Shown here: positions 18,596-26,940 of the stretch, piece after piece
Layout: the number at the start of each line of letters is the position of its first letter
Numbering within the stretch: position 1 is the first letter of the stretch
Assembly (NCBI GenBank): GCA_002354335.1
Contig: DELI01000019.1
Span: 139,946-203,945, forward strand
Source of the DNA: Sphingobacterium sp. UBA2700
Lineage (GTDB): Bacteria > Bacteroidota > Bacteroidia > Sphingobacteriales > Sphingobacteriaceae
Reading direction: 5' to 3'
DNA length: 64,000 nt
The notes under the pieces: model-generated
Seen by the model: only the letters and a program-made list of their open reading frames with translations
Told to the model about the DNA's origin: nothing
Databases searched by the model: none
Made by a program: the position numbers and the translations under genes

Positions 18596-20788
18596 ATGAA
18601 GAAAACAAAGGAAATAAGCAACTTTTTCTATAGTCAATATTTTGCTGATGGCTTGCGCATCACAATAGGCTGTGTGGTTCCGATTATTATATCAGCGGCA
18701 TTTGGCGAGTTCCTCATGGGAACTTTCATTTCCTTAGGTGCCTTATTAATCGGTCTTTCCGACACACCAGGAGCGCCTTCACATCGGCGCACGGGTATGA
18801 TTTCATGTCTCATCGTGTGCATCCTAACGCAGCTTATTACGGTAGCATCCAATTCAAATATTTGGATCATGACGCTGGTTATTGGGTTATTATGTTTCCT
18901 GTATTCCATGTTCGCAGTGTTCAACGCCCGAGCAGCAACCGTCGGATCCATGGGTATCCTGATCATGCTCATCAATGTGGATGATGCCTATACGTTCAAG
19001 GATGAAATGTATTTTCTGCTGTTCTTCATTATCGGTGCCGTATGGTATATGCTGATCAGTTTTTCTTTATCACAGGTCCGCCCCTATCGTTTAGCACAGC
19101 AGGAGCTTTCTGAATCTATCCGATTTGTAGGCGACTTTATTCGACTCCGAGCTAATTTCTACGACCATAAAGTCGATCTGGATGACAATTACCGTAAGCT
19201 TATCGAAAAGCAGATTGAGGTCCATGAACATCAGGAGAATGTGCGCGACTTACTTTTCCAAAGCAAGCGATCCATTAAGGACACTACCAAGGTAGGGCGA
19301 TTCCTAACGCTTATCTTTAATGATATCGTCGATCTATTTGAGCAAAGTATGACCACACATTACGACTATGAAGTCATCCGCAAAACCTATTCGCATACGG
19401 GGATATTAAAGGAATTCAGAAACCTGCTTCTCAAAATCGCAAACGAATTAGATCATTTGGCTTATCAGTTAAATGCGAACCGAGCTCCTAAACCACTATA
19501 TAACTTTCAAGACGATATAGACAGCATTAAGGAACTGATCGACGAAGTCGAACAGAAAGAGAACATCAATAGTATCCCCTTGAAAAAGATCTTGATCAGC
19601 ATTCGCAGCATTACGATTTTTATCCATAATATCTATAATTACAATGCGATCCGATCGAATAGCGTCAATAAGCAAGAGATTGATGAAGCGAACAAGTTTA
19701 TTCAAACGGAGCATATTGTTTGGAGCAAACTAAGGGACAACTTATCGTTCAACTCGTCTATTTTCCGCCATGCATTGCGGATGGCGGTGGTGATGGCAGT
19801 TACCTATTTGGTGTTAAGCATGAACTGGTTTAACGTGGGCAGCATGGGAAGTTATTGGGTGTTGCTGACGATCATGGTGATCCTTAAACCAGGATTTGGC
19901 TTGACCAAGGAACGAAACTTCCAAAGGCTATTAGGTACGGTCATTGGCGGTATTATCGGCGCCATTATTTTGATGACCGTACATAACGAAATCGCGCTTT
20001 TTATTCTGCTGATCTTTTTCTTTCTGACGGCCTATAGTCTTTTCCGGGTGAATTATATTGTCGCGGTACTCTTTATGACGCCCTACGTATTGATCATGTT
20101 GAGCTTCACCGGACATAATACCTTTGAAATCGCTAAGGAAAGAATCTTTGACACCTTTCTGGGCGGCATGATCGCTTTTATATCCAGCTATGTGGTGTTT
20201 CCGAATTGGGAGAGCTTCCAGATACGCCCGAATATGCGCCAATTGTTGATCGCAAATTATAATTACCTTGCGATTGCGGTTCGGCTCCTATCCGACGAAA
20301 CGGTCAATATCACCGAGTATAAACTCTCTCGCAAAGAAGTCTACATTGCTTCCGCCAATATGGGATCTACCTTCCAACGTATGCTCTCCGAGCCTAAATG
20401 GCGACAGAAGAGCACCAAAGAAGTCAACAGATTTGTTATCCTCAACCATATTCTATCTTCCTATGGGGCTACGTTGCTAACACAATTGCAACAAGCGATG
20501 AATGCAAACTACACGAAAGAACATTTACTTCTACTGAAAAAGATACTGAACAATTTGGCAAAATCCATTGTATTGCTCACGGATGATCAGGATCAACCCG
20601 AATTTGTGGAAGTCAGTGATTTCCCCGATGTGACCGAGGAAACATTAGATCCGACAGAATCGAAATTAATTACCGAGCAATTACAATTTTTGAATAAAAT
20701 ATCTGCAGATTTACACAAATCTACCGTGGATGTCATGGAGAAAGAAGCACTTATCCAGCCACAAAAAATAGAAATGATCAATGGATAG
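18596..20788 (+). CDS. FUSC-family inner-membrane protein (YccS/YhfK-like)
   Basis: This 730-residue protein has two hydrophobic halves, each with about five to six membrane helices (roughly residues 20-160 and 395-540), separated and followed by soluble helical regions. This is the layout of YccS/YhfK and aromatic acid exporter (FUSC) proteins. A short TPGAPSHRRTG loop lies after the second helix. The second half starts SIFRHALRMAVVMAVTYLV. Substrate unknown; homologues are linked to efflux of aromatic compounds or envelope traits. Its last 8 bases overlap ypdA, so the two are co-translated. Confidence 0.85.
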   Translation: MKKTKEISNFFYSQYFADGLRITIGCVVPIIISAAFGEFLMGTFISLGALLIGLSDTPGAPSHRRTGMISCLIVCILTQLITVASNSNIWIMTLVIGLLCFLYSMFAVFNARAATVGSMGILIMLINVDDAYTFKDEMYFLLFFIIGAVWYMLISFSLSQVRPYRLAQQELSESIRFVGDFIRLRANFYDHKVDLDDNYRKLIEKQIEVHEHQENVRDLLFQSKRSIKDTTKVGRFLTLIFNDIVDLFEQSMTTHYDYEVIRKTYSHTGILKEFRNLLLKIANELDHLAYQLNANRAPKPLYNFQDDIDSIKELIDEVEQKENINSIPLKKILISIRSITIFIHNIYNYNAIRSNSVNKQEIDEANKFIQTEHIVWSKLRDNLSFNSSIFRHALRMAVVMAVTYLVLSMNWFNVGSMGSYWVLLTIMVILKPGFGLTKERNFQRLLGTVIGGIIGAIILMTVHNEIALFILLIFFFLTAYSLFRVNYIVAVLFMTPYVLIMLSFTGHNTFEIAKERIFDTFLGGMIAFISSYVVFPNWESFQIRPNMRQLLIANYNYLAIAVRLLSDETVNITEYKLSRKEVYIASANMGSTFQRMLSEPKWRQKSTKEVNRFVILNHILSSYGATLLTQLQQAMNANYTKEHLLLLKKILNNLAKSIVLLTDDQDQPEFVEVSDFPDVTEETLDPTESKLITEQLQFLNKISADLHKSTVDVMEKEALIQPQKIEMING

Positions 20789-21749
20789 TTATTACGATAT
20801 ACTGATTGTCGGTGGAGGTCCTATCGGCCTCGCCTGCGGAATCGAGGCACAGAAGAATGGTTTGAGCCACATCATCCTGGAAAAAGGCTGCTTAGTCAAT
20901 TCCCTGTATAACTATCCCGTCAATATGAGCTTCTTTTCCACATCCGAGCGATTAGAAATTGGCGACACACCCTTTGTGACGACTAATCCGAAGCCAAAAA
21001 GAGCAGAAGCCCTGGAATATTATCGTCGTATCGAGAGCAAATTTAATCTGAATACGCATCTTTTCGAGACTGTACTTTCTGTTCAGAAAAATCAAGGTTT
21101 ATTTATTGTCGAAAGTTCTAAACAAACCTATCACGCTAAATATGTAATCATCGCTACTGGTTTTTACGATATCCCGATGTACCTCCATGTGCCCGGCGAA
21201 GAGTTGCCGAAAGTGAAGCATTACTATGATGATCCGCACTATTATGCGAAGCAAAATGTCGTTGTCGTAGGAGCCAGCAATTCCTCGATTGATGCTGCCC
21301 TGGAGACCTATAGAAAAGGTGCTAAAGTGACATTGGTCGTTCGAGGTCCGGAGATTAGCCCGAGAGTGAAATACTGGGTTCGACCGGATATAGACAATAG
21401 AATCGCCTTTGGCGAAATCAAAGCCTACTTCAACAGCCAAATCACAAGTATTGGTGAAGATCAGGTTGAGATTATGACCGAAGATGGTCTGGTTAATATC
21501 GACAATGATTTTGTTTTAGCCTTGACCGGCTACAGACCGAATTTTGACTTCCTTCGAAAAATCGGTATCCACATCCCGGCAGAGGCACCAATGATACCGG
21601 AACATAATCCGGAAACGATGGAAACCAATGTGGAAGGTCTATTTCTGGCAGGTGTTGTCTGTGGCGGTCTCAATACGCACTTATGGTTTATTGAAAACTC
21701 CCGAGTGCACGCCCAGATGATCTTCGCGCGGATTAAAGAACTGAACTAG
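20781..21749 (+). CDS. ypdA: YpdA-family bacillithiol disulfide reductase
   Basis: This 322-residue flavoprotein of the thioredoxin-reductase-like class has an FAD motif at the N-terminus (ILIVGGGPIGLACGIEA) and a second Rossmann motif for NADPH (VVVVGASNSSIDAALETY, near 155). YNYPVNMSFFST near 45-57 is characteristic of YpdA, where the CxxC of thioredoxin reductase is absent. It is proposed to reduce bacillithiol disulfide, and Bacteroidota make this thiol. The start overlaps the end of the FUSC gene by 8 bases. Its stop overlaps the convergent TetR gene by 4 bases. Confidence 0.85.
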   Translation: MDSYYDILIVGGGPIGLACGIEAQKNGLSHIILEKGCLVNSLYNYPVNMSFFSTSERLEIGDTPFVTTNPKPKRAEALEYYRRIESKFNLNTHLFETVLSVQKNQGLFIVESSKQTYHAKYVIIATGFYDIPMYLHVPGEELPKVKHYYDDPHYYAKQNVVVVGASNSSIDAALETYRKGAKVTLVVRGPEISPRVKYWVRPDIDNRIAFGEIKAYFNSQITSIGEDQVEIMTEDGLVNIDNDFVLALTGYRPNFDFLRKIGIHIPAEAPMIPEHNPETMETNVEGLFLAGVVCGGLNTHLWFIENSRVHAQMIFARIKELN

Positions 21750-22357
21750 GGGCGCAGACCGCGAATAAAAATCGAAGCCAGTTTCTTTTGTAAAGCAAGG
21801 ATATATTCAAATTCCTCTTTGGTGGGTGGAATGAAGATATTATTGAACTCTTTGACTACACCGATACGCATTCCCAAAATCGATATCATGAAAATCTTAG
21901 AGGTTACAGGCAGATCATCGACGACGATTTCTCCTTTTTCCACGCCTTGGCCCAATATCTTCTGCACTTGCTCGATATCCTTGTCGATGATGGAACTACA
22001 AGCCTCTTCCAAATCTGGCGGAAACTCGTTTCGTAGGGAGTATGTATATTCAAAAATACTGTAATTCTCTTTGATGGCTTCCAACCGAGTTTCTAGAAAT
22101 GCAGTGAAAGCTTCCTCGATGGTATTAGACTTAGTAATTCTGTTTTCAGTCTCGGTCACCATCTCATCGACCGTATATTCTAACACAGCGGCATATAACC
22201 TATTTTTATCGGGGAAATAATAGTACAAGTGCGCTTTTGAGAAAGAAAGATCCTGAGCGATCTCCGCCATGGTCGTCTTTGCCATACCAAAATGTGCAAA
22301 CCTGCGGCGCGCAGCTTCTAAAATCTTTTGTCTCTTTACATCAGCGTTCTTTGCCAT
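21746..22357 (-). CDS. TetR/AcrR-family transcriptional regulator
   Basis: This 203-residue protein has the TetR helix-turn-helix at residues 8-55 (RQKILEAARRRFAHFGMAKTTMAEIAQ, then FSKAHLYYYFPDKNRLYAAVLEY). The C-terminal ligand domain has no recognisable specificity. It is divergent from murB and convergent with ypdA. Regulators of this type often repress a neighbouring transporter, so FUSC is a candidate target, but no operator could be read with confidence. Confidence 0.9.
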   Translation of the reverse strand: MAKNADVKRQKILEAARRRFAHFGMAKTTMAEIAQDLSFSKAHLYYYFPDKNRLYAAVLEYTVDEMVTETENRITKSNTIEEAFTAFLETRLEAIKENYSIFEYTYSLRNEFPPDLEEACSSIIDKDIEQVQKILGQGVEKGEIVVDDLPVTSKIFMISILGMRIGVVKEFNNIFIPPTKEEFEYILALQKKLASIFIRGLRP

Positions 22358-22460
22358 TCTATTAATTAAATTAGTTTATAAATGCTGGTTTAATTATCTT
22401 TACCACTCTTTAACTAAGTTACTTTATTTTTTCGAATTTTTAAAGATATCGGTCAAAAAA

Positions 22461-23477
22461 ATGAAAAACACCCTTCAAACAGCTGTTTCCTTAAAGGATT
22501 TTAATACGTTCGGAATAGAAGCTAAGGCAAATAAATATATTAGAATCACCGAGGAGTCAAGTTTGAAGGAACTTTATGACCAAGAAGCGTTCAAACAGAA
22601 GTTCTTTGTATTAGGTGGTGGAAGCAACGTATTGTTTACCGAGGATTATGATGGACTGATCGTCCATATAGCTAACAAGGGAATACAACATTTTATCGAA
22701 GGCAACCAAGTCTTTGTAACCGCATCCGCTGGCGAAGTATGGAATGACTTAGTTTGGTATTGTATCAAGCATGACTTTCCGGGCATGGAAAACCTTGCAC
22801 TTATACCCGGTACAGTTGGAGCCTCACCCATTCAAAACATAGGCGCCTACGGTACAGAGTTGATGCACATCTTTTATTCTTGCCGCGCCTTCGACACCTA
22901 CACTGGCGAATTTGTAACTTTTACGAATGTAGATTGCCAATTCTCCTATCGCGATAGCATCTTTAAGAAAGCGCATAAAGGGCGATACATTATCTGTAGT
23001 GTAACTTACAAGCTTTCTCTTTTCGGGCAGATCAATACGAGTTATGGAGCGATCGAAGCGGAGCTAGCGAAAAGAAACATCCTGGAACCAACGATCAAAG
23101 ATGTTGCGGAGGTTGTTTCCTATATCCGCGTCGAAAAGCTACCGGATCCATCAACAGTGGGCAATGCCGGCAGTTTCTTTAAAAATCCGATTATCAGCAA
23201 AACACAATTCATCAACCTCCAGGCACAACACCCTGATATCGTGCATTATCCAATGGGAAATGATGAAGAAAAATTAGCCGCAGGCTGGCTGATTGAGCAG
23301 TGTGGATGGAAAGGAAAAGAGGTTGGCGAAGTTGCTGTATGGAAAAATCAAGCCCTGGTTCTCACCAACAAAGGAGCAGCAAGCGGAGCACAGATTTATG
23401 AAATATCGTCCAAAATTGTAGACGATGTTTTATCGAAATTCGGTGTACAACTCGAGCGTGAAGTGAACATTTTATAA
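22461..23477 (+). CDS. murB: UDP-N-acetylmuramate dehydrogenase
   Basis: MurB reduces UDP-GlcNAc-enolpyruvate to UDP-MurNAc with NADPH and FAD, an early peptidoglycan step. The ATG at 22461 gives 338 residues opening LKDFNTFGIEAKA, the usual start; the frame stays open upstream into the TetR gene, but that part is not MurB. Motifs: FVLGGGSNVLF (about 50-60), IPGTVGASPIQNIGAYGTE (110-128), SYRDSIFK (near 165), and GNAGSFFKNP (near 235) with the catalytic Ser. Length and motifs fit the E. coli-type (type I) enzyme. Confidence 0.95.
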   Translation: MKNTLQTAVSLKDFNTFGIEAKANKYIRITEESSLKELYDQEAFKQKFFVLGGGSNVLFTEDYDGLIVHIANKGIQHFIEGNQVFVTASAGEVWNDLVWYCIKHDFPGMENLALIPGTVGASPIQNIGAYGTELMHIFYSCRAFDTYTGEFVTFTNVDCQFSYRDSIFKKAHKGRYIICSVTYKLSLFGQINTSYGAIEAELAKRNILEPTIKDVAEVVSYIRVEKLPDPSTVGNAGSFFKNPIISKTQFINLQAQHPDIVHYPMGNDEEKLAAGWLIEQCGWKGKEVGEVAVWKNQALVLTNKGAASGAQIYEISSKIVDDVLSKFGVQLEREVNIL

Positions 23478-23479
23478 AG

Positions 23480-23717
23480 TTTTCCACATTTCCCACAGTC
23501 CGAAAACAACTTCCTAAAAACAGAAAAAATCATCTTTCTAGCGCTCCAAAGCGCGCAAAATCACATCTATTTTTTCTCGTAAAACGATAATTTTATTGAG
23601 AAATAGGATGTTTTTCCACATTTTTCGCTATTACCTGCACAGTAATTGATATTATCAGTACAAATGGTGATTAACTATGCTTAGCGATTTAATCATATCC
23701 AATTACCATTTTCCACA
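23480..23717. promoter_or_regulatory. Cluster of DnaA-box-like motifs in an AT-rich spacer
   Basis: Three identical TTTTCCACA words, one base from the DnaA box TTATCCACA, lie in the same orientation at 23480-23488, 23612-23620 and 23709-23717. A weaker TTTCCCACA is at 23489-23497. A nested inverted repeat (TGATTAA 23668-23674 with TTAATCA 23689-23695; AATGGT 23663-23668 with ACCATT 23705-23710) sits beside the third. The spacer holds no gene. It could be a DnaA-regulated promoter for the sigma-factor gene or part of a replication origin. Confidence 0.45.
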
Positions 23718-23757
23718 TAACACTTAACTATTTAACAATATATAAACTACTGATTGT

Positions 23758-24273
23758 ATGAACAAACTAGAATTTAACACACTTGTCATCAAACATTCCG
23801 ACTCATTGAAAAGCTATGCCCGTAACTTTACTCGTGATCAGGATGACGCAAATGACTTGGTGCAGGATACATTGCTAAAAGCAGTGACCTACTTCAAGAA
23901 TTTTAGAGACGGAACGAATCTTAAGGGATGGTTGTACACAATCATGAAAAACACCTTTATCAACAATTACCGTCGGGTGGTAAAGACCAACACTTTCATT
24001 ACCAAGGAAGAGGAAATTTCACAAACTAACCTGGTGGTGTCTGCAAGCAACAACAAAGGCGAAAACAAATTTGTTATGGAAGACATCAACTATGCACTTT
24101 CGAAGCTATCAGACGAGTATTATGTACCTTTCACCATGTATTTTGAAGGATACAAATACCACGAAATCTCCGATCACTTGAAAATCCCGATTGGAACAGT
24201 TAAAACAAGAATCCACGTGGCTAGAAAGTCCATGAAAAAAACCCTATCGTCCTACAAATTCGAAGCGCAATAG
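23758..24273 (+). CDS. ECF-type RNA polymerase sigma factor
   Basis: This 171-residue sigma-70 family protein has region 2 (YARNFTRDQDDANDLVQDTLLKA, about 20-42, then NLKGWLYTIMKNTFIN) and region 4 (YHEISDHLKIPIGTVKTRIHVAR, near 135-157). A short linker of about 45 residues joins them. It therefore belongs to the two-domain ECF group. No anti-sigma factor gene follows, which is common for this conserved Bacteroidota type. The gene has its own terminator downstream, shared with the convergent kinase gene. Confidence 0.92.
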   Translation: MNKLEFNTLVIKHSDSLKSYARNFTRDQDDANDLVQDTLLKAVTYFKNFRDGTNLKGWLYTIMKNTFINNYRRVVKTNTFITKEEEISQTNLVVSASNNKGENKFVMEDINYALSKLSDEYYVPFTMYFEGYKYHEISDHLKIPIGTVKTRIHVARKSMKKTLSSYKFEAQ

Positions 24274-24358
24274 GGCTATAATAATAAAAATCTTTGATTA
24301 AAGTTTCCCCAAGAGGTTCCTATCTGCTCGATAGCTATTCTGAAGGATACAAAAAATG

Positions 24359-24395
24359 AAATTTGAGATAAGCTTATTCGCTTATCTCAAATTTT
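24359..24395. terminator. Bidirectional terminator between sigma factor and PfkB kinase
   Basis: A stem with TTTGAGATAAGC and its complement around the loop at about 24374-24379 is bordered by A- and T-runs. It overlaps the stop codon of the minus-strand kinase gene. Confidence 0.8.
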
Positions 24396-25294
24396 GATAA
24401 AGCAACGAATTGTTGGATACGTGCTTTTATTTCTTCCGACGTTAGATTTTCCAATCTTTCCGTACCAAATTTCTCAACACAGAACGAGGCTAAGGCTGAA
24501 CCAAAAATAATTGCATTCTTCATGTTTGCGAAGTTGATGGATTGCAGTTTCGCCAAATAGCCGATAAAACCACCTGCAAAAGAATCACCCGCTCCTGTCG
24601 GATCAAATACATCTGCTAACGGCAATGCCGGCGCAGAGAAGACTTGTCCTTCACCGAATAATAAAGCGCCATGCTCTCCTTTTTTGATGATCAGGTACTG
24701 TGGTCCCATCTGCAAGATTTTCTCAGCTGCTTTTACTAAAGAAAACTCTCCAGAAAGTTGGCGTGCTTCTGCATCATTAATGGTTAATACATCTACCTTC
24801 TTCAATACTTCCTTCAAGCCATCCATTGCAACGTCCATCCAAAAGTTCATGGTATCTAAAACGACCAACTTAGGTTTGTTCGTTAAGCGCTCTAAGGTCG
24901 CCAACTGCACAGCAGGTGTTAAGTTGCCTAATAAAAGATACTCACAGTCTTGATACGATGCTGGGATCTTAGGATCAAAATCCGCTAATACATTCAATTC
25001 AGTGATTAGTGTATCGCGGCTGTTCATATCGTTGTGGTAACGACCTGACCAAAAAAATGATTTCCCACCAGGAACAATTTCTAACCCTTCTACGTCGATT
25101 CCTTTTGAGGTGATGATATTTAAGTTATCATCTCCAAAATCCTCGCCTATCACCGAAACAAGCTTCACATCTGAAAATAAATAGGATGCAGCTAAACCTG
25201 CATAGGTAGCAGCACCACCAACAATTTTATCAGTTTTTCCGAAAGGGGTTTCGATTGCATCGAACGCTACGGTTCCAACGATTACTAAACTCAT
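24374..25294 (-). CDS. PfkB-family carbohydrate/nucleoside kinase
   Basis: This 306-residue ribokinase-fold protein has the N-terminal GGAATYAGLAASYL motif (about residues 26-39) and the C-terminal DPTGAGDSFAGGFIGYL motif (near 235) with the catalytic Asp. The short lid region fits the adenosine/ribokinase-like subgroup, and the substrate is not apparent. The tRNA-Asn gene upstream is followed by its own terminator. No sugar-pathway gene is adjacent, so context gives no substrate. Confidence 0.88.
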   Translation of the reverse strand: MSLVIVGTVAFDAIETPFGKTDKIVGGAATYAGLAASYLFSDVKLVSVIGEDFGDDNLNIITSKGIDVEGLEIVPGGKSFFWSGRYHNDMNSRDTLITELNVLADFDPKIPASYQDCEYLLLGNLTPAVQLATLERLTNKPKLVVLDTMNFWMDVAMDGLKEVLKKVDVLTINDAEARQLSGEFSLVKAAEKILQMGPQYLIIKKGEHGALLFGEGQVFSAPALPLADVFDPTGAGDSFAGGFIGYLAKLQSINFANMKNAIIFGSALASFCVEKFGTERLENLTSEEIKARIQQFVALSKFEISE

Positions 25295-25310
25295 GAATGT
25301 ATTTTTTTTA

Positions 25311-25341
25311 ATAAAAAAAAGCCGACTGTGAAGTCGGCTGT
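25311..25341 (-). terminator. Terminator of tRNA-Asn copy 1
   Basis: The stem GCCGACT / AGTCGGC (about 25321-25338) has a short GTGA loop and is followed on the minus strand by a T-run (the A-run at 25310-25320 on plus). It lies just downstream of the tRNA. Confidence 0.85.
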
Positions 25342-25352
25342 GATACTTTTTG

Positions 25353-25426
25353 CTCCTGAAGCTGGGCTCGAACCAGCGACCCTCTGATTAACAGTCAGAT
25401 GCTCTAACCAACTGAGCTATTCAGGA
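25353..25426 (-). tRNA. tRNA-Asn (anticodon GTT), copy 1
   Basis: This 74-base minus-strand cloverleaf has acceptor TCCTGAA with TTCAGGA, D-arm TAGCTCAGTTGGTTAGAGC, anticodon loop CTGTTAA giving GTT, and T-arm TCGCTGGTTCGAGCCCAGC. The discriminator is G and CCA is not encoded. An identical copy lies at 28165-28238 in the same orientation; the exact repeat spans 82 bases. Confidence 0.96.
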
Positions 25427-25642
25427 ATTTAACAAGAGAAACTAGCTTTCTCCTTTAAAGTGGTACAAAAATAGACTTTTACTCTTGAATTCCCAAAAAT
25501 ATTTTAAAAAATATGTGTTTAAATTCCATAAACTCACAAAACAACCCGATAACCCTTTGTCTATAAACAAAATACAAAGCATTAAAAATTCTCATTTTGA
25601 ATCCCACACAAATCCACGAACTTTATACAAACCCCAAATGCG

Positions 25643-26358
25643 ATGCAAAACAAATCCAGCTTACAGGAAATAGAAGAAAGATTCGACAAGGATGTCGAAA
25701 GATTCTCCAACTTAGAAACCGGGCAGGCAACCATGTTAGACTCCGCCTTCAACCTCGACCTGATCACCGATTGCATACAGCAGCACTACCCCGATCTATC
25801 ATCCGTTCTGGACATCGGCTGTGGCGCGGGCAACTATGATGTCAAGTTATTATCTCGCGTAACAAGCAATCCCAATATACACCTACTCGATTTAAGCCAG
25901 CCCATGCTCGACAAAGCAAGAGAACGGGTAAGCCCATTGACCCAAGGAGAGGTAAAAACATTCAAGGGCGACTTCCGCACGGTGGATCTCGTTGAAAACA
26001 GCTACGACGTTATCATCGCCACCGCGGTATTACACCACCTACGCGACGATGCGGATTGGGAAAGGCCTTTGCCCGACTTTATAGACTCCTTAAACCGGGA
26101 GGAAGCATCTGGATTTTCGACATGATTCAGCAAAATACGCCAAAGCTGCAGGAGATCATTTACACGCAGCGCTACGGCAATTTCCTGAGCGGCCTTAAGG
26201 ACGAAGAGTACCGCGACCATGTATTCGCCTATATCGAAAAAGAAGATTCGCCAAGACCGCTCGTCTACCAACTGAACCTGCTACAGCAGGTAGGATTTCA
26301 ACAAGTCGACGTTTTGCACAAAAATCTATGTATGGCTTCCTACGTAGCCTTCAAATAA
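25643..26358 (+). pseudogene. SAM-dependent methyltransferase, frameshifted
   Basis: The first frame (25643 to about 26060) has the class I methyltransferase motif VLDIGCGAGNYDVKLL near residue 55 and continues through VIIATAVLHHLRDDADWE. The remainder (KAFARLYRLLKPGGSIWIFDMI to the stop at 26358) lies in the -1 frame. The break falls in GATTGGGAAAGG at about 26055-26066; one more A in the A-run would restore an intact protein of about 238 residues. It could be a real inactivating mutation or an assembly error. The sequence does not fit a programmed -1 slip site. Substrate unknown; it lies in the segment between the two tRNA-Asn genes. Confidence 0.8.
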
Positions 26359-26393
26359 TATCCAAGAGTCTAACAAGTATGATTCCGCTCAGT

Positions 26394-26475
26394 CCCCTTT
26401 CAAAGCCCTTTCAAACCCAATGTAAAGCCCAATCAAACCCGCTCGGAAGCGGGTTTGATTGGGCTTTGAAAGGGT
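26394..26475. repeat. Short palindromic repeat, best copy
   Basis: A perfect 20-bp stem (26424-26443 with 26448-26467, core AAAGCCCAATCAAACCCGCT) closes on the 4-base loop CGGA. A further word CCCTTTCAAAGCCC on the left (26395-26408) competes with the inner arm for pairing with GGGCTTTGAAAGGG on the right (26461-26474). The same words occur at 1-47 and a related palindrome at 51842-51925. Only 35 bases separate it from the methyltransferase stop. Confidence 0.8.
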
Positions 26476-26685
26476 CGATAAAAAGCTTTTACTTCAAGAA
26501 GGCATCAACATGCCTATACGCAGACAAGAAATGCGGATAAAAGAGACAGGAATAAAGGAAACTTGATTTCAAAACAGACCTCATTTAAGACGTTTTAACG
26601 CAATTCAACAAATATGTAGCACGAATACCGCTTTCAATCATCAACCTCGCTTAAATCGCCTTAAAATCACCCCAAATCATTCGTG

Positions 26686-26937
26686 CTACCCTTTCTCTGC
26701 ATCCTGTTTCCATTTTTGATAGCTAGAACGCATACAATTGCCACATGGGCGATAGCCTTCCGCCAGCGCCTCCTCTTCCGTTTCGAAAAAAACGCGATTT
26801 GCTCGCTTCATCCGTTTTCCAGACGAGCAGTTTAGGAGCCCGTATATTTTCAACTTAGTATTTCCGCCAAATTGAATATTCCCAATGCGGATGGCTGTGC
26901 GCAATTCTTTATCGGTAAAATCGACATGTTTCTTCAC
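26686..26937 (-). CDS. Small Ada-type zinc-binding domain protein
   Basis: This 83-residue protein aligns with the metal-binding N-terminal domain of Ada: KLKIYGLLNCSSGKRMKRANR, FFETEEEALAEGYRPCGNC. Three of the four usual ligands are seen (Cys37, Cys65, Cys68). The position of the first ligand, which in E. coli Ada is the methyl-accepting Cys38, is Gly33. A methyl-phosphotriester transfer role is thus unlikely; DNA or metal binding is possible. It begins 3 bases after the 2OG oxygenase gene on the same strand, suggesting joint expression in DNA-damage repair. Confidence 0.75.
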   Translation of the reverse strand: MKKHVDFTDKELRTAIRIGNIQFGGNTKLKIYGLLNCSSGKRMKRANRVFFETEEEALAEGYRPCGNCMRSSYQKWKQDAEKG

Positions 26938-26940
26938 AGC

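Noticed and set aside
22269..22460. N-terminal extension of MurB
   Set aside because: It overlaps the divergent TetR gene and lacks MurB similarity; the family start is the ATG at 22461.
26055..26066. Programmed -1 ribosomal frameshift in the methyltransferase
   Set aside because: The zero-frame codons TGG GAA AGG do not form an X-XXY-YYZ slip site and no strong downstream structure was seen.
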